Source: Haematobia irritans (Eukaryota > Arthropoda > Insecta > Diptera > Muscidae). Taken from it: a stretch of DNA of 64,000 bases. The first letter of the stretch is position 1; every line of letters starts with the position of its first letter. Both the position numbers and the translations under genes were made by a program. Under the pieces are notes generated by a model that saw only the letters and a program-made list of their open reading frames with translations, did no database searches and was not told where the DNA came from. Below are positions 20,861 to 31,830 of this stretch, piece by piece. The stretch is taken from assembly GCF_050003625.1 (NCBI RefSeq), contig NC_134400.1, positions 44,130,557 through 44,194,556 on the forward strand. The letters run 5' to 3'.

Positions 20861-21348
20861 AAAGTTTTTCAAATTGTAATTGTAAGGAAAATAATAGTGT
20901 AATAAAAAATATGGTAAAAAAAAGAAATTGGTTGAAAAAAAAATGTTTTTCGCTTTTTAAATTTCTTCATTCAAATTAACTTCCAGGGCACAACTTCTAA
21001 AGCAATGCAAAGGATCCAATAAGGGAGTACTTCCGTCCTATGACAAGCCCATGTAAAATTCATTGGAGATGATCCAAGTTTGCACTACTTCCGGATCACA
21101 GATTGGGGATCCAAACTACTTTTTTGGAAGCTCTTTTTTGGTGGGTTGTCAAGCTGCATTGTGATAAAGTTAAGTAATTTTTGAGCTATTCGCGCAAAGT
21201 AGTGTTTTTTTGAAATGTGGTATATTCCGGAGCTTAATATATAGTTTTTCGCAAGTCAAAAGTAATAATTTCACTACAACTTTCACATCTTCAACCTCAT
21301 GTATTTTAGCGTTGTTCTAAAAAATTGTGTAAATAAAAAATGTATATA

Positions 21349-23350
21349 ACAAGTAAGTAAAGTAGAAAGTCGGGCGGGGCCGACTATATCATACCCTAAA
21401 CCACCATTACAGAATTAGAAATCATAAGCATTTGTGGGGTAACATATAGGTCTGGGAGATAAACCGCTCGTAGTCAATGTTGCCAGGGAAAATGTTCGGT
21501 TTACCCTACAAGGAAAAAACAGTTCCCTACTATCCCATACATTCCCAAACAATTTTCCCTACTAACAAAATGGTTCTAAGTACTTTTTTATTTGAAAACA
21601 TGAATATGCAACGTATATAACTTAGAATATAAATTTGTATTACCACCATGGTTGCCATAGTTGGTAGAATTCTACCCAAATTAGCAATCTTTTTTGTTAA
21701 ATCTCTATAAAAATAAAATTTTGGAAAAAGTTTTTATAAACAAATTTTTGTGAGAAATTTTTCTATAGAAATAAAATTTTGACAATATATTTTATAGAAA
21801 TAAAATTTTGAGAAAATTTTTTATAGAAATAATATTTTGACAACAATTTCTATAGAAATACAATTTTGACAAAATGTTCTATAGAAATAAAATGTTGACA
21901 AAATTTTCTACAGGAATAAAGTTTACCACACATTGTTAAAGATCAAGCCTTGCCGGCTTCTAATCTCCTCCTGTAGGGCCACCAAAATGAAAAATTATTA
22001 CAAATTGTGTTGAGTGAAAATGTCCTACATTGTGGCCCTACGTCCCTACAAGACGCTAAATATTAGAAAAAACCCTACATATAGGGAATTTCCCCTACAT
22101 CTAGCAACACTGGCTGTGTTGCTATTGCACCTACGGAGTTAGTATGCCACTAATATTGAGCCCATTATTAAAAAAGAGAAAATCGTTAAATTAGTGTGGG
22201 TAATAAATACAAATTTGTAAAAATCGAGCAATATTCTTATGTAAGAGCTACAAGTAGGTATAAGTACGATCGGCTAGTACATCAAAATTTGAAATTTGAG
22301 TAACATTGGTTAATAAATAAGAGTACTATGGCCAAATTTGGGAAAATCGAGCGATGCATATATATGGAAGCTATATCTAAATCTGAACCAATTTGCATAA
22401 TATTTTGCGGGTTTGATTAATACCACAAAAGGTTACCTTGTGCAAGATTGGAGTAAGATCAGTTAAGAAATGAGGTCTGTATGGTCAAACATAAGGTTAT
22501 TAGGGGCGAATTTTTCAAAATCGGGTGATACATATATGGGAGCTATATCTACATCTGAACCGATTTCGATGAAATTTTGCACATATAGTTAGTACTATAG
22601 AGGACTGGATCTAGGTAACTTTTAGTAAGATCGGTTAATAAATAAGGGTTCTATGGCCAAATTTGGGAAAATCGGGCTATACATATATATGGGAGCTATA
22701 TATAAATCTGAACCGATTTCGATGATTTTTTGCACATATAGTTAGTGCTATAGAAGACTACATTTAGCCAAATTTGGGTAAGATCGGTTGATAAATAAGG
22801 GTTTTATGGCCAAATTTAAAAAAATCGGGCGGTACATATATATGGGAGCTACAGCTAAATCTGAACCGATTTCGATGATTTTTTGCACATATAGTTAGTG
22901 CTATAGAAAATTATATTTAGCCAACTTTGAGTAAGATCGGTTGATAAATAAAGGTTTTGCGGCCAAATTTGGGAAAATCGGGCGATACATATATATGAGA
23001 GCTATATCTAAATCTGAACAGATTTGAATGAAATGTTGTAGACTTGAAGGGCGATGGAAAAGATTACCTTTTGCCAAATTTGGTGACGATCCGTTTGAAA
23101 AAAAGCGCAAAGTGACCCCATTTGTCGAAATCGGGCGATACATATATATGGGAGCTATATCTAAATTTGATCCGATTTCTTCCAAATTCAATAGCGTTCG
23201 TCCTTGTGCCCAAAAACCTCTCTGTACCAAATTTCATCAAAATCGGTTAATAATTGCGACCGGAATCCTGTGAACAACAAATACATGGACAGACGGACGG
23301 ACGGACGGACGGACACCAAGCGCTAGATCGACTCAGGAGGTGATTCTGAG
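21349..23350 (+). mobile_element. Helentron-like repeat, family C, plus copy
   Basis: Begins ACAAGTAAGTAAAGTAGAAA-GTCGGGCGGGGCCGAC and runs through at least five ~170-bp modules containing GGAGCTATATCTAAATCTGA and TCGGTTAATAAATAAGGGTT. It ends after the GGACGGACGGACGGAC run and GACTCAGGAGGTGATTCTGA, short of the terminal hairpin. It is interrupted by 21475-22112. ORFs across 22901-23273 are module translations. Confidence 0.65.
21475..22112. mobile_element. CAATGTTGCCAGG...CTAGCAACACTG insertion
   Basis: The left end CAATGTTGCCAGGGAAAATG and the right end (complement CAGTGTTGCTAGATGTAGGG) form imperfect inverted repeats with CCCTACA phrases inside both ends. The middle (about 21690-21920) is the 29-bp ATAGAAATAAAATTTTGACA minisatellite. 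The termini are hAT-like in look, but I do not see a convincing 8-bp duplication. Confidence 0.45.
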
Positions 23351-23364
23351 GGTTTATTTGCGCT

Positions 23365-23720
23365 CAAAGAAAGGACTTTACAACTAAGTGGAATGTCGTT
23401 TGACTACCCTACAGGAAATGGATCAACCCCAGGACCGGTACAGGGTTAGTCCCTGGTGTGTATGGATCAGTCACAGTTCTGGTCCAAGCGTATGGAAAGG
23501 ACCGGTCACTTTAACATGGGTATGACTGGGAAAATTTACACTTTAAGACACGACTTAGACTCATCCGAAAGGGCACGTTCTGGAACAACTTAGTAGGACT
23601 ACCCAATAGACAACTGCTTATGAAACAGTCTGAGACAAACTTTTAGTACCCAGTTCCTATCCGTATCGCACCAGAAAGAAATATGTTGAACAATAAATAA
23701 TTCTGATAGTTGTATTGTAG
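23365..23720. other. Unclassified non-repetitive-looking block
   Basis: The segment between the family-C end and the TCGATT repeats is less AT-rich and holds phrases such as GGACCGGTACAGGGTTAGTC and AAAGGACCGGTCACTT. No reading frame of useful length crosses it, and I do not recognise it. Confidence 0.3.
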
Positions 23721-24900
23721 TAAAAGTGTGGATTCAAAAAGATTTTAATATCAAGTGAGTATAAAAATCAATAAATAATATATTTCTTCCAAAAGGCGAC
23801 ACCGATTTATTGAAAAGTCGATTTCTTAAAACACATTCAATTTATTTAAAAATCTCTTAGTGGTAAAATCAATTAGTCGAAAAATCGATTAGTTGCGAAA
23901 TCGATTAGATTAAAAATCGATTAGATGAAAAATCGGTTAGTGGAAAAATCTATTTGTTGGTTTGTTGGAAAATCGATTTATCGAAAAATCATTTGTTAAA
24001 CGAATTATCATCTGATCATATTGGTTTTACACAATAACCTGAAAAATCGATTGAAATAATAATCGAAAAATCTAACTGAAAGGTAACTAAAGAATATTTT
24101 TATTGGATCGCATCGATATTGGTGATGAAAAGTGGATCTACTACACCAAGCAAAAAACAAAAATCTAACCACAGAGTCATGTCTCAACATTGACGAGGAA
24201 TGGAAGAAAGCTTATGCCGTGTATTTGGTGGGACCAGCTGGGTGTGGTTTAGTAAAAACCCCACTTTCATATAAATCTACAACTAAAGAACACGATAAGT
24301 CAAAAAGTCGGTTGGTCTAGAAATTACCTCATCGGAGAATTTATTATTCAACAACGATCTATTACTTTTCGATTAAATCGAGAAAAAACAAAAAGTCGAT
24401 AAATAAAATTAACATAACATCATTAAAAAAATTTATTTTAACTTTTTTTCTTCTATTTGCTATTATTTTAAAATTTAAATTTTAATATTTTTTTCCTTTA
24501 ACTGTTATTATAAATTTTAGTTTAAATTTTTTTCATCTTTTTACCATCTTCAAATTTAAATCTTAATATTTTTCAGTCTGTGATTTTTATATTGTTCAAA
24601 TTCTAAACTTCTTTCAATTTAATATATTAATGTTATTTTGCTTATAGATTTATTTTGATTAAATAAATTAAGTTAAACTTACATTGTAATTACATAATAT
24701 TTATTTAATTGTACATGATGGTCTTAAAGTTCCCATGCTGGAATATGAGACTTCCGTGGTCTTGTGCATGGGAAAGCAAATAAAAAAATAAATAAAAATA
24801 AAAATCAATTAGTTAAAAACCCAGATACAATAATAATCGACTTTTTGGTTCCATATACAAGTTGTAGGTGTCTCATTCAATAAAATTAAAAAAAAAAAAA

Positions 24901-26307
24901 CAAGTATATACGGCCATAAGTTCGGCCATTATGGATTTCTACGCAATCCATCATGGATTGCGTAGAAACTTCTTCTAAACACTGCCATCCAGAATCGAAT
25001 TACTTAAGTTGCGGTAACGCTTGCCGATGGCAAGGTATCTTAAAACCTCCTAACACCATCTTCTAAATTGTATGTAAGTCCATACGTGGTATATATTAAA
25101 TCAAAAAAGATCGATCCAATACGTATATAATTCAGTTTGACAAAGTAGACATAAAATTTTGACAAAATTTTCTACAGAAATAAAATTTTAACAAAATTTT
25201 CTATAGAAATAAAATTTTCACAAAATTTTCTATAGAAATAAAAATTTTCACAAAATTTTCTATAGAAAGAAAATTTTGACAAAAATGTCTACAGAAATAA
25301 AATTTTAACAAAATTTTCTATAGAAATAAACTTTTGACAAAATTTTCTATAGAAATAAAATCTTGGTAGATTATTTTTGGCTCGAGTGGCAACCATGATT
25401 ATGAACCGAATAAAATTTGAACAAAATTTTCTATAGAAATAAAATTTTGACAATGATGAAAATTTTATTATGAACCGAATAAAATTTTAACAAAATTTTC
25501 TCTAGAAATAAAATTTTGACAAAATTTTCTATAGAAATAAAATTTTGGTAGATTATTTTTTGCTGTAGATATGGCCCAATTTTTGTGTGATTGGACCAAT
25601 TTTGGTATGGTTGTTAGCGACCATATACTAACACCACGTTCCTAATTTGAACCGGATCGGATGAATTTTGCTCCTCCAAGACGCTCCGGAGGTCAAATCT
25701 GGAGAACGTTTTATATGGGGGCTATATATAATTATGGACCGATATGGACCAAATTTTGCACGGTTGCTAGAGACCATATACCAATACCATGTACCAAATT
25801 TCAGCCGGATCGGATGCAATTTGCTTCTCTTTGAGGCCTCGCAAGCCAAATCTGGAGATCGGTTTATATGGGGGCTATATATAATTATGGACCGATATGG
25901 ACCAATTTTTGCATGATTGTTAGAGACCATATACCAACACCATGTACCAAATTTCAGCCGGATCGGATGAAATATGCTTCTCTTAGAGGCTCCACAAGCC
26001 AAATCTGGGGATCGGTTTATATGGGGGCTATACGTAAAAGTGGACCGATATGGCCCATTTTCAATACCATCCGACCTACATCGATAACAACTACTTGTGC
26101 CAAGTTTCAAGTCGATAGCTTGTTTCGTTCGGAAGTTAGCGTGATTTCAACAGACGGACGGACGGACGGACATGCTTAGATCGACTCAGAATTTCACCAT
26201 GACCCAGAATATATATACTTTATGGGGTCTTAGAGCAATATTTCGATGTGTTACAAACGGAATGACAAAGTTAATATACCCCCATCCTATGATGGAGGGT
26301 ATAAAAA
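24901..26307 (+). mobile_element. Helentron-like repeat, family A, near-complete copy
   Basis: It starts CAAGTATATACGGCCATAAG after a run of 13 A. The head then shows inverted GATTTCTACGCAATCCATCA/TGGATTGCGTAGAAAC, followed by the 29-bp minisatellite (25130-25560), three ~170-bp modules (25600-26060), the GACGGACGGACGGACATGC tail and the terminal hairpin with ATAAAAA. This is one of the cleanest copies for defining the family. Confidence 0.75.
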
Positions 26308-26454
26308 CAGTCAATTGTTTTATTTATCGATGAATCGATTAATTAAACACCTGATTTGAAATAAATAAACCACTAAAGGAAATGATTAGTCGAGAAATCG
26401 ATTGGTCTAAAAACTAACTTATCGAACAATTTATTATTCATTTCTGGATTTTCA

Positions 26455-26715
26455 AGCCAAATTTGGTTGAAATCGGTTGAGTTTTAGGTATAGCTCCCAT
26501 ATATATCTTCGCCCGATTTATACTCATTTGATCCCAGAGCTCAAAAATGTATACGATATAGGTGAAATTTTAAACAAGGAGTAAATTTAACATTTTAACT
26601 ATGCATACCAAATTTGGTTGAAATCTCTTCAGACTTAGATATAGCTCCCATATATATTTTTTCCGATTTTAGCAAAATGCACAAAATACCCACATTTTCC
26701 TTGTAAAATCGCCAC
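26455..26715 (-). mobile_element. Helentron-like repeat, family D fragment
   Basis: AAATTTGGTTGAAATCGGTT, a TAGCTCCCATATATATCTTC phrase and TTCCTTGTAAAATCGCCACT match the family-D units at 1020-1120 and 1985-2100. There are two modules only and no ends. Confidence 0.5.
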
Positions 26716-27657
26716 TTCCCATTCAACAAAATTCGAAACAATACATAAAACACTAAAGAAATTAACTAGTCGAAAAATCGATTGGTCTAAAAATTAACTT
26801 ATCGGAAAATTTATTATTCAGCAAAGGTCTATTAAGCATTTCGAGCTTTAGATTTAATGATAAACTAGTAAACACGGCCGTAAGTTCGGCCAGGCCGAAT
26901 CTTATGTATCCTCCACCATGGATTGCGTAGAAACTTCTACGAAAGACTATCATCCACAATCGAATTAATTGAGTTGTGGTATCTTAAAACTTTTTCAACA
27001 TCGTTTTATAAATTGTTAGTTAGTCCATACGTGGTATATATTAGACAAAAATGGTATGTATAGGTAAGTCTACAAATAATTACGAATCGATATGGACTTT
27101 TGTACGGTGCGTAGAGAGTCAGAATTGAAATATGGGGGTCGCTTATATGAGGGCTATATACAATTATGAACTTGATATGGACCAAATTTTGTGTGATTGG
27201 GGATCGATTTATCTGAGGGCTATATACAACTATAGACCGATATGGACCTAGTTAGGCATGGTTGTTAACGGCCATATACTAGCACAATGTACCAAATTTC
27301 AACTGACTCGGATGAAATTTGCTCCTCCAAGTGGCTCCAAAACCAAATCTCGGGATCGGTTTATATGGGGGCTATATATGATTATGGACTGATATGGACC
27401 ACTTTTGGCATGGTTGTCAAACACACTAGCCAACAGTCGTTTTGTGAATTGGTTCTAGCATAATTTTTCTCATTGATTTTGACCTACTAAACACGACAAT
27501 GAGTTTTAAAACATATTCTGTCGATTGGTTTTCGAGATACAAATTTTTGCATATCTTTCTTTTGAGCATATCTTTCGTCTTCTTTGACCTATTTGATCCT
27601 ACTACTACTCAAATTAAAGAAAATTGAGCCGTCTACAACTTCCAAAAAGCTCCGGAG

Positions 27658-28250
27658 TAGAGGTGTGCGCGTGACACGAAACTGTAGTGACACGCGTGAT
27701 TCACGCGCGAATCACGTGACTTGTGAAGAAAATCTGAAGAAACTTTCGTGAATGTGCGTGAATGGGACTAAAAATAATATGTCGTGCGTGAGCGTGCGTG
27801 AGAAATAAAATCGGTTCGTGAATGTGCGTGAATAAAATTTCTGCAAAATCACGCTAACGAAAAAAATCAAGATTTAATTCTTTCTGATATGATAACTGAA
27901 TTCTGTCAAACTATATTCTATTTATTAATTTTGTTACCTTTCCTCTTTCCCGGTTGGAAAATGTCGTGAGTCTCGTGAATTTGTCGCGAGTCTCGTGAAT
28001 TTGTCGTGAGTCACGTTAATTGTCGTGAGTCGTGCGTGAGCGTGAGTCTTTAAAAGTAGTTCGTGCGTGAGCGTGCGTGAGTACCGGTTTACATTTCGTG
28101 AACGTGCGAGAGTGTGAGTGGCTACCAAACATGTCGTGCGTGAGTGTGAGTGGCTACCAAACATGTCGTGCGTGAGCGTGCGTGAACAAACTTTTTGCTT
28201 CGTGAATGTGCGTGAGTATGAATGAAATTTCACTCACGCGCACACCTCTA
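27658..28250. mobile_element. hAT-like MITE with perfect 8-bp target duplication
   Basis: A 593-bp element with 17-bp perfect inverted ends TAGAGGTGTGCGCGTGA and the 8-bp duplication CTCCGGAG at 27650-27657 and 28251-28258. An 8-bp duplication and a TAGAG start are hAT hallmarks. The interior is almost entirely CGTGAGCGTGCGTGAG-type repeats in both orientations and encodes nothing; the ORF at 27934-28233 is His/Arg/Ser repeat translation. Confidence 0.85.
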
Positions 28251-28452
28251 CTCCGGAGGTCAAATCTGGTGATCGGTTTATATGGGGGCTATATATAATT
28301 ATGGACCGATGTGCACCGATGTGGACCAATTTCTGCATGGTTGTTAGAAACTATATACACGCAAAAAAATAATTCTTTCGCCCCAAACGAAATTTTAGAC
28401 AAACTAATTTATTATACGATTTTATAAATTTTTAAAATTTTTTTTTACCTTT

Positions 28453-28526
28453 CGCCTGGATGGAGAATCGAACCGCGGACCATGCAATTTGTAAGCCAAC
28501 ACACTATCCACTGAGCTATGTAGCCG
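28453..28526 (-). other. tRNA-like module, second copy of the 9364 type
   Basis: The minus strand reads GCTACATAGCTCAGTGGATA, then a CTTACAAATTGCATGGTCCG centre and CGGTTCGATTCTCCATCC. The A and B boxes are both intact. It differs from 9364-9435 by several substitutions. Confidence 0.55.
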
Positions 28527-28637
28527 TTATTGTCATCAATAGACAATTACCCATATAAGTTATATTTATATAGCATAGCCTGCGGCGCCCACGAGCCGAT
28601 TAAACAAAGTTTATTTAACAGAAAAATACATTTAGTT

Positions 28638-28711
28638 GGGCACCGTGGAGCAGTGGTTGCTACGTCCGACTTGCATGCCAAGGGTCGTGGGTTCGATCCC
28701 TGCTTCGACCA
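28638..28711 (+). other. tRNA-like module, second copy of the 9178 type
   Basis: GGGCACCGTGGAGCAGTGGT carries an A box (TGGAGCAGTGG) and GTGGGTTCGATCCCTGCTTC a B box. It is nearly identical to the 9178-9250 module on the opposite strand. Confidence 0.6.
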
Positions 28712-30158
28712 AAGTTTTTTTTTTTTACATATATTCCAGATATGGTCGGCAGATTCCGAAAAAATGTTCAACATTACATTCTGCTATATTAAATTTTTAC
28801 TATGAACTGTAAAATGTGTCTTATTAAAGACCTAAAGTCAGAAAAGAACAGTGTTTGATATAAACGAAATGAACTGTGTTGCTGGTTCAAAAATAACTTT
28901 TTTTATTGAAAAAATAAAAATTTTGTAACAAACGAATTTGTTTGGTGATAAAAGTGTATACTTTTCGAAGCAATTCAAAAAACTCTAACAAAAGAAAAAC
29001 GTTTCGGGTACACGTTTTCCAAACGTTTTTTTTTTCTTTGCGTGTATTAACACCATGTACCAAATTTCAGCCGGATCGGATGAAATTTGCTTCTCTTAGA
29101 GGATTCGCAAGCCAAATTTGGGGGTCTGTTTATATGGGGGCTATACGTAAGAGTGGACCGATATGGCCCATTTGCAATACCATTCGACCTACGTCAATAA
29201 CAACTACTTGTGCCAAGTTTCAAGTCGATAGCTTGTTTCGTTCGGAAGTTAGCGTGATTTTAACAGACGGACGGACATGCTCAGATCGACTCAGAATTTC
29301 ACCACGACCCAGAATATATATACTTTATGGGGTCGTAGAGCAATATTTCGATGTGTTACAAACGGAATGACAAAGTTAATATACCCCCATCCTATGGTGG
29401 AGGGTATAAAAATTTAATAATCGATATTTTGGTAAAGTTTTTTATCGATAAAAAAAATTAATGGAAAAATTATATACTAAAGAAATTGATTAGTCATGAA
29501 GTCGGATGGTCTAAAAATTATCTAGTATCTATTAAGCATTTAAGCTTTTCAATAAATAAAAGGGCAAAATCGATTCTTTATCGAAGAAAAATGTATGGCA
29601 AAACTATTAGTTCAATTACCATTTCTATAATAAAAATCGACATTTTGAATCTGGGTACAAGTTGTAGAAGTTCCCATTCAACAAAATTCCAAGCAAAACA
29701 TGGTGTCAACTCTAAACATTTTATATTTATCGATTAATCGATTAATAAAAACCCCAATTTTAAATAAATAAACCACTGAAGACATTGATTAATCGAGAAA
29801 TCGATATTAAGCATTTTGAGCTTTCGATTTAATGGGGGGAACATTTACATTTTAACCTATTTTTTATCGATAATGGAAAATCGATTAAAAAAACTATTTT
29901 TACAATAAAAATCGACCTTTTGATTCTGGATACAAGTTAGAGACATTCCCATTCCATATAAAATCCAAAACAAAATAAATGAAGTCAACTCTGAAGATTT
30001 CGTATATATTTCTTCTTTAAGACAAAAAACAGTTTATTGTTAAATGTACACTTTATACCATATAACGGACATCATTGTATTATGATAGCATTTGATTTGA
30101 CATTTTCAAAAGTTTATTCAATGCTTTTAACCTATTTTACGGTGTCTTAATCAATTAT

Positions 30159-31292
30159 TTATAAATATGGATTCATAGGTTCATCTTCATCTGGTGGATG
30201 TTTAATTTGATGCTCATCCAGTTTTGCCAAAGAAGGAAATGTTTCAGGGCAACGAGTACAAGCAAACAGACTGGTGTTGGCGATCTTGGGAATTTTTGCT
30301 TTACTGGACATTTCATCACTCCAAGAATCTTGGGATTTTCTATGCTTTTGCTTAATGTTTTTGATATGCATTTGTTTCATATGCTGCTCATAGGGATCAG
30401 ATTCATTGAAAAGTTTATCACACATTTGACAGTGGAATTTGTACATGACCAGACCATGTTTTAGAACAACATGATTATGAAGGCCCTCCGGGGTTTTGAA
30501 GACTTGTCGGCATGATTTACAAGTGGCTCCACCTCGTTCGGAAAATACATCCTTGGAATGACATAAAATGCGGTGGCGTTGTAGAGTTTTTAAGCTTCTC
30601 GTGTATTTGTCACATACATTACATTGCCTGACAATTGGGTTTGGATCGGAGGTCGAGTTGATGGGCTCCTCATCGTCGGGATTACTATTTTCCTCTGGGG
30701 TGTTTTGTGCGGAATATAATTCTTGGTCAACACTATATACGGCTGAGATTGTGGGTAATTCTTGGGAGCTATTGCTGACCTCATTTGGGACGACATCCTC
30801 TGATCCACACTCGCTTTTAATAGCAATTGCAGCATTGCTACCAGATATACCAAAATTCACAGGATTCCTCGCAATTTCATTGTTGTTACCTTTCTCGTCA
30901 CTTGGAACTATGATCGTATTTGCCGACTCGGAATTTTCCTGTTTTACTGGAAGTATGGTAATAAACTCTTCCTCCATTAGTTCATCCAAAGTTTTCTCCG
31001 AATTTAGTTGAGACAATTCTCCTTTTGCCATAAAGACTTGTTTGCGGGCATTTCTCTTTGCTGGTGCTATACAAACTGAACTATTCTGGCCCTCTATTAC
31101 CAAAAGATCATTAAATGAAGTATTTGCACATTCTTCCGTAGCTAATGGTGGTGTTTGAGTTTGTAATTCCTGCTGATCGAGTCGAAGTTGGGCCTCATGT
31201 ACAGATTTTTGAAAATTACAAAATTTCCAAATATGACGCCAACACGGTCGACATATACCCGTAAATTGTTTGTATTTGTAAATATCCAAAAC
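30159..31292 (-). CDS. ZAD-C2H2 zinc-finger transcription factor (gene 2), exon 2
   Basis: Opens at a TTTATAG|GTTTTGG acceptor in phase 0 and begins VLDIYKYKQFTGICRPCW, the second half of a ZAD. It therefore completes exon 1 at 37719-37883, the nearest upstream ZAD first exon on this strand. It is 377 codons plus stop. After the ZAD comes a long acidic, Ser/Asn-rich linker, then C2H2 fingers CNVCDKYTRS, CKSCRQVFKT, CQMCDKLFNE and, after a basic Lys-rich spacer, CTRCPETFPS, ending at NPYL. Total product with exon 1 is about 432 residues. A TTTATT about 130 bp downstream (30030) may be its poly(A) signal. It resembles gene 3 most closely in the ZAD (both contain FQKSVHEAQ). Confidence 0.88.
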   Translation of the reverse strand, partial: VLDIYKYKQFTGICRPCWRHIWKFCNFQKSVHEAQLRLDQQELQTQTPPLATEECANTSFNDLLVIEGQNSSVCIAPAKRNARKQVFMAKGELSQLNSEKTLDELMEEEFITILPVKQENSESANTIIVPSDEKGNNNEIARNPVNFGISGSNAAIAIKSECGSEDVVPNEVSNSSQELPTISAVYSVDQELYSAQNTPEENSNPDDEEPINSTSDPNPIVRQCNVCDKYTRSLKTLQRHRILCHSKDVFSERGGATCKSCRQVFKTPEGLHNHVVLKHGLVMYKFHCQMCDKLFNESDPYEQHMKQMHIKNIKQKHRKSQDSWSDEMSSKAKIPKIANTSLFACTRCPETFPSLAKLDEHQIKHPPDEDEPMNPYL

Positions 31293-31830
31293 CTATAAAT
31301 TGAAGTATTTTTTATAGGAATCGCAAAAACATATAAATTCATTGCAAAAGTAGATTTTCATTTATTTTCTTAATTTCAAATGATTCAATTAAGGTCCTGA
31401 TTAAGATAAAAATTGAATCAATGAATTTTTTGTATTAAATGAAAAAAAAAATGAAAACCTCAGAACTTTATTTCTTTGGAGAGAACAGTGTATAACACAG
31501 AAAAGAACCACGTAGACAATTATAAAGGCGCCTCAAATAAATTTAAGTTTTTACCAAAGTAAGTAAGTCATTTATTAGTTTACAATGTTCTTCAAAACTG
31601 ACTGACAAATACCCAAAAACCCTTCCTCAATCTCTTCAGTATTTCGTACTACATTCATAAGTATTTGAGGCTTATTAGAATATCAACAAGTGGCACATCA
31701 TAACGATTCGTCTATACGAAGTATAGACCTTAACCCTTAAATGCACAAGGTATCCGATTCCTCCGAAAAAAAATATATAATATGTAAAATGATAAATAAA
31801 GAATATATGCATACCACATTTTAAAAATAA

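Larger units (their letters stand above)
20070..21145. mobile_element. CCCAGCAAAA...TTTTTTGGTGGG element with tRNA-like modules
   Basis: The left end CCCAGCAAAAAAAAATTTG and the right end (complement CCCACCAAAAAAGAGCTTCC) are imperfect inverted repeats. Inside are three copies of an ~81-bp repeat (20093-20340; TCCTTTTGGACAAGTCCTCA is repeated) and three tRNA-like modules, two on minus and one on plus. The same TTTTTTTGCTGGGAA terminus appears alone at 53362-53381. No protein is encoded and I could not define a target duplication. Confidence 0.5.
28358..29044. mobile_element. CACGCAAA...TTTGCGTG TIR element with two tRNA-like modules
   Basis: Inverted copy of the element at 8845-9752, 687 bp here. 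TA flanks are at 28356-28357 and 29045-29046, and family-A host sequence rejoins across it. It carries the same two tRNA-like modules in mirrored positions. The shorter length reflects loss of the TTTGTATTACAGAAAAA block present in the other copy. Confidence 0.7.
26864..29412 (+). mobile_element. Helentron-like repeat, family A, copy with two nested elements
   Basis: The head CACGGCCGTAAGTTCGGCCA sits near 26873 and the tail hairpin with GGGTATAAAAA at 29400-29412. Between them are ~170-bp modules, split first by a hAT-like MITE (27658-28250) and then by a CACGCAAA element (28358-29044). The segment 27420-27640 is not typical family-A sequence and is unassigned. Confidence 0.7.
23750..30010. 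repeat. Diverged long-period repeat with TCGATTA(A/G)TCGAT core, split by insertions
   Basis: The pieces at 23750-24900, 26310-26455, 26720-26865 and 29413-30010 share, in the same order, AATCGATTGGTCTAAAAATT, TATTAAGCATTT-GAGCTTT, an (A)ATCGACTTTTTG phrase, GATACAAGTTGTAG and CCCATTCAACAAAATTC. They are parts of one tandem array with a unit of a few hundred bases, cut open by family-A copies at 24901 and 26864. Isolated TCGATTAGTCGATT runs recur at 63330-63480. Confidence 0.55.

Noticed and set aside
24132..24320. 62-codon plus ORF in the TCGATT repeat region
   Set aside because: It has no recognisable motif, begins in the middle of the diverged repeat, and has AT-biased codon use.
27934..28233. 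His/Arg/Ser-rich 99-codon ORF
   Set aside because: It lies wholly in the CGTGAGCGTG repeat core of the hAT-like MITE.
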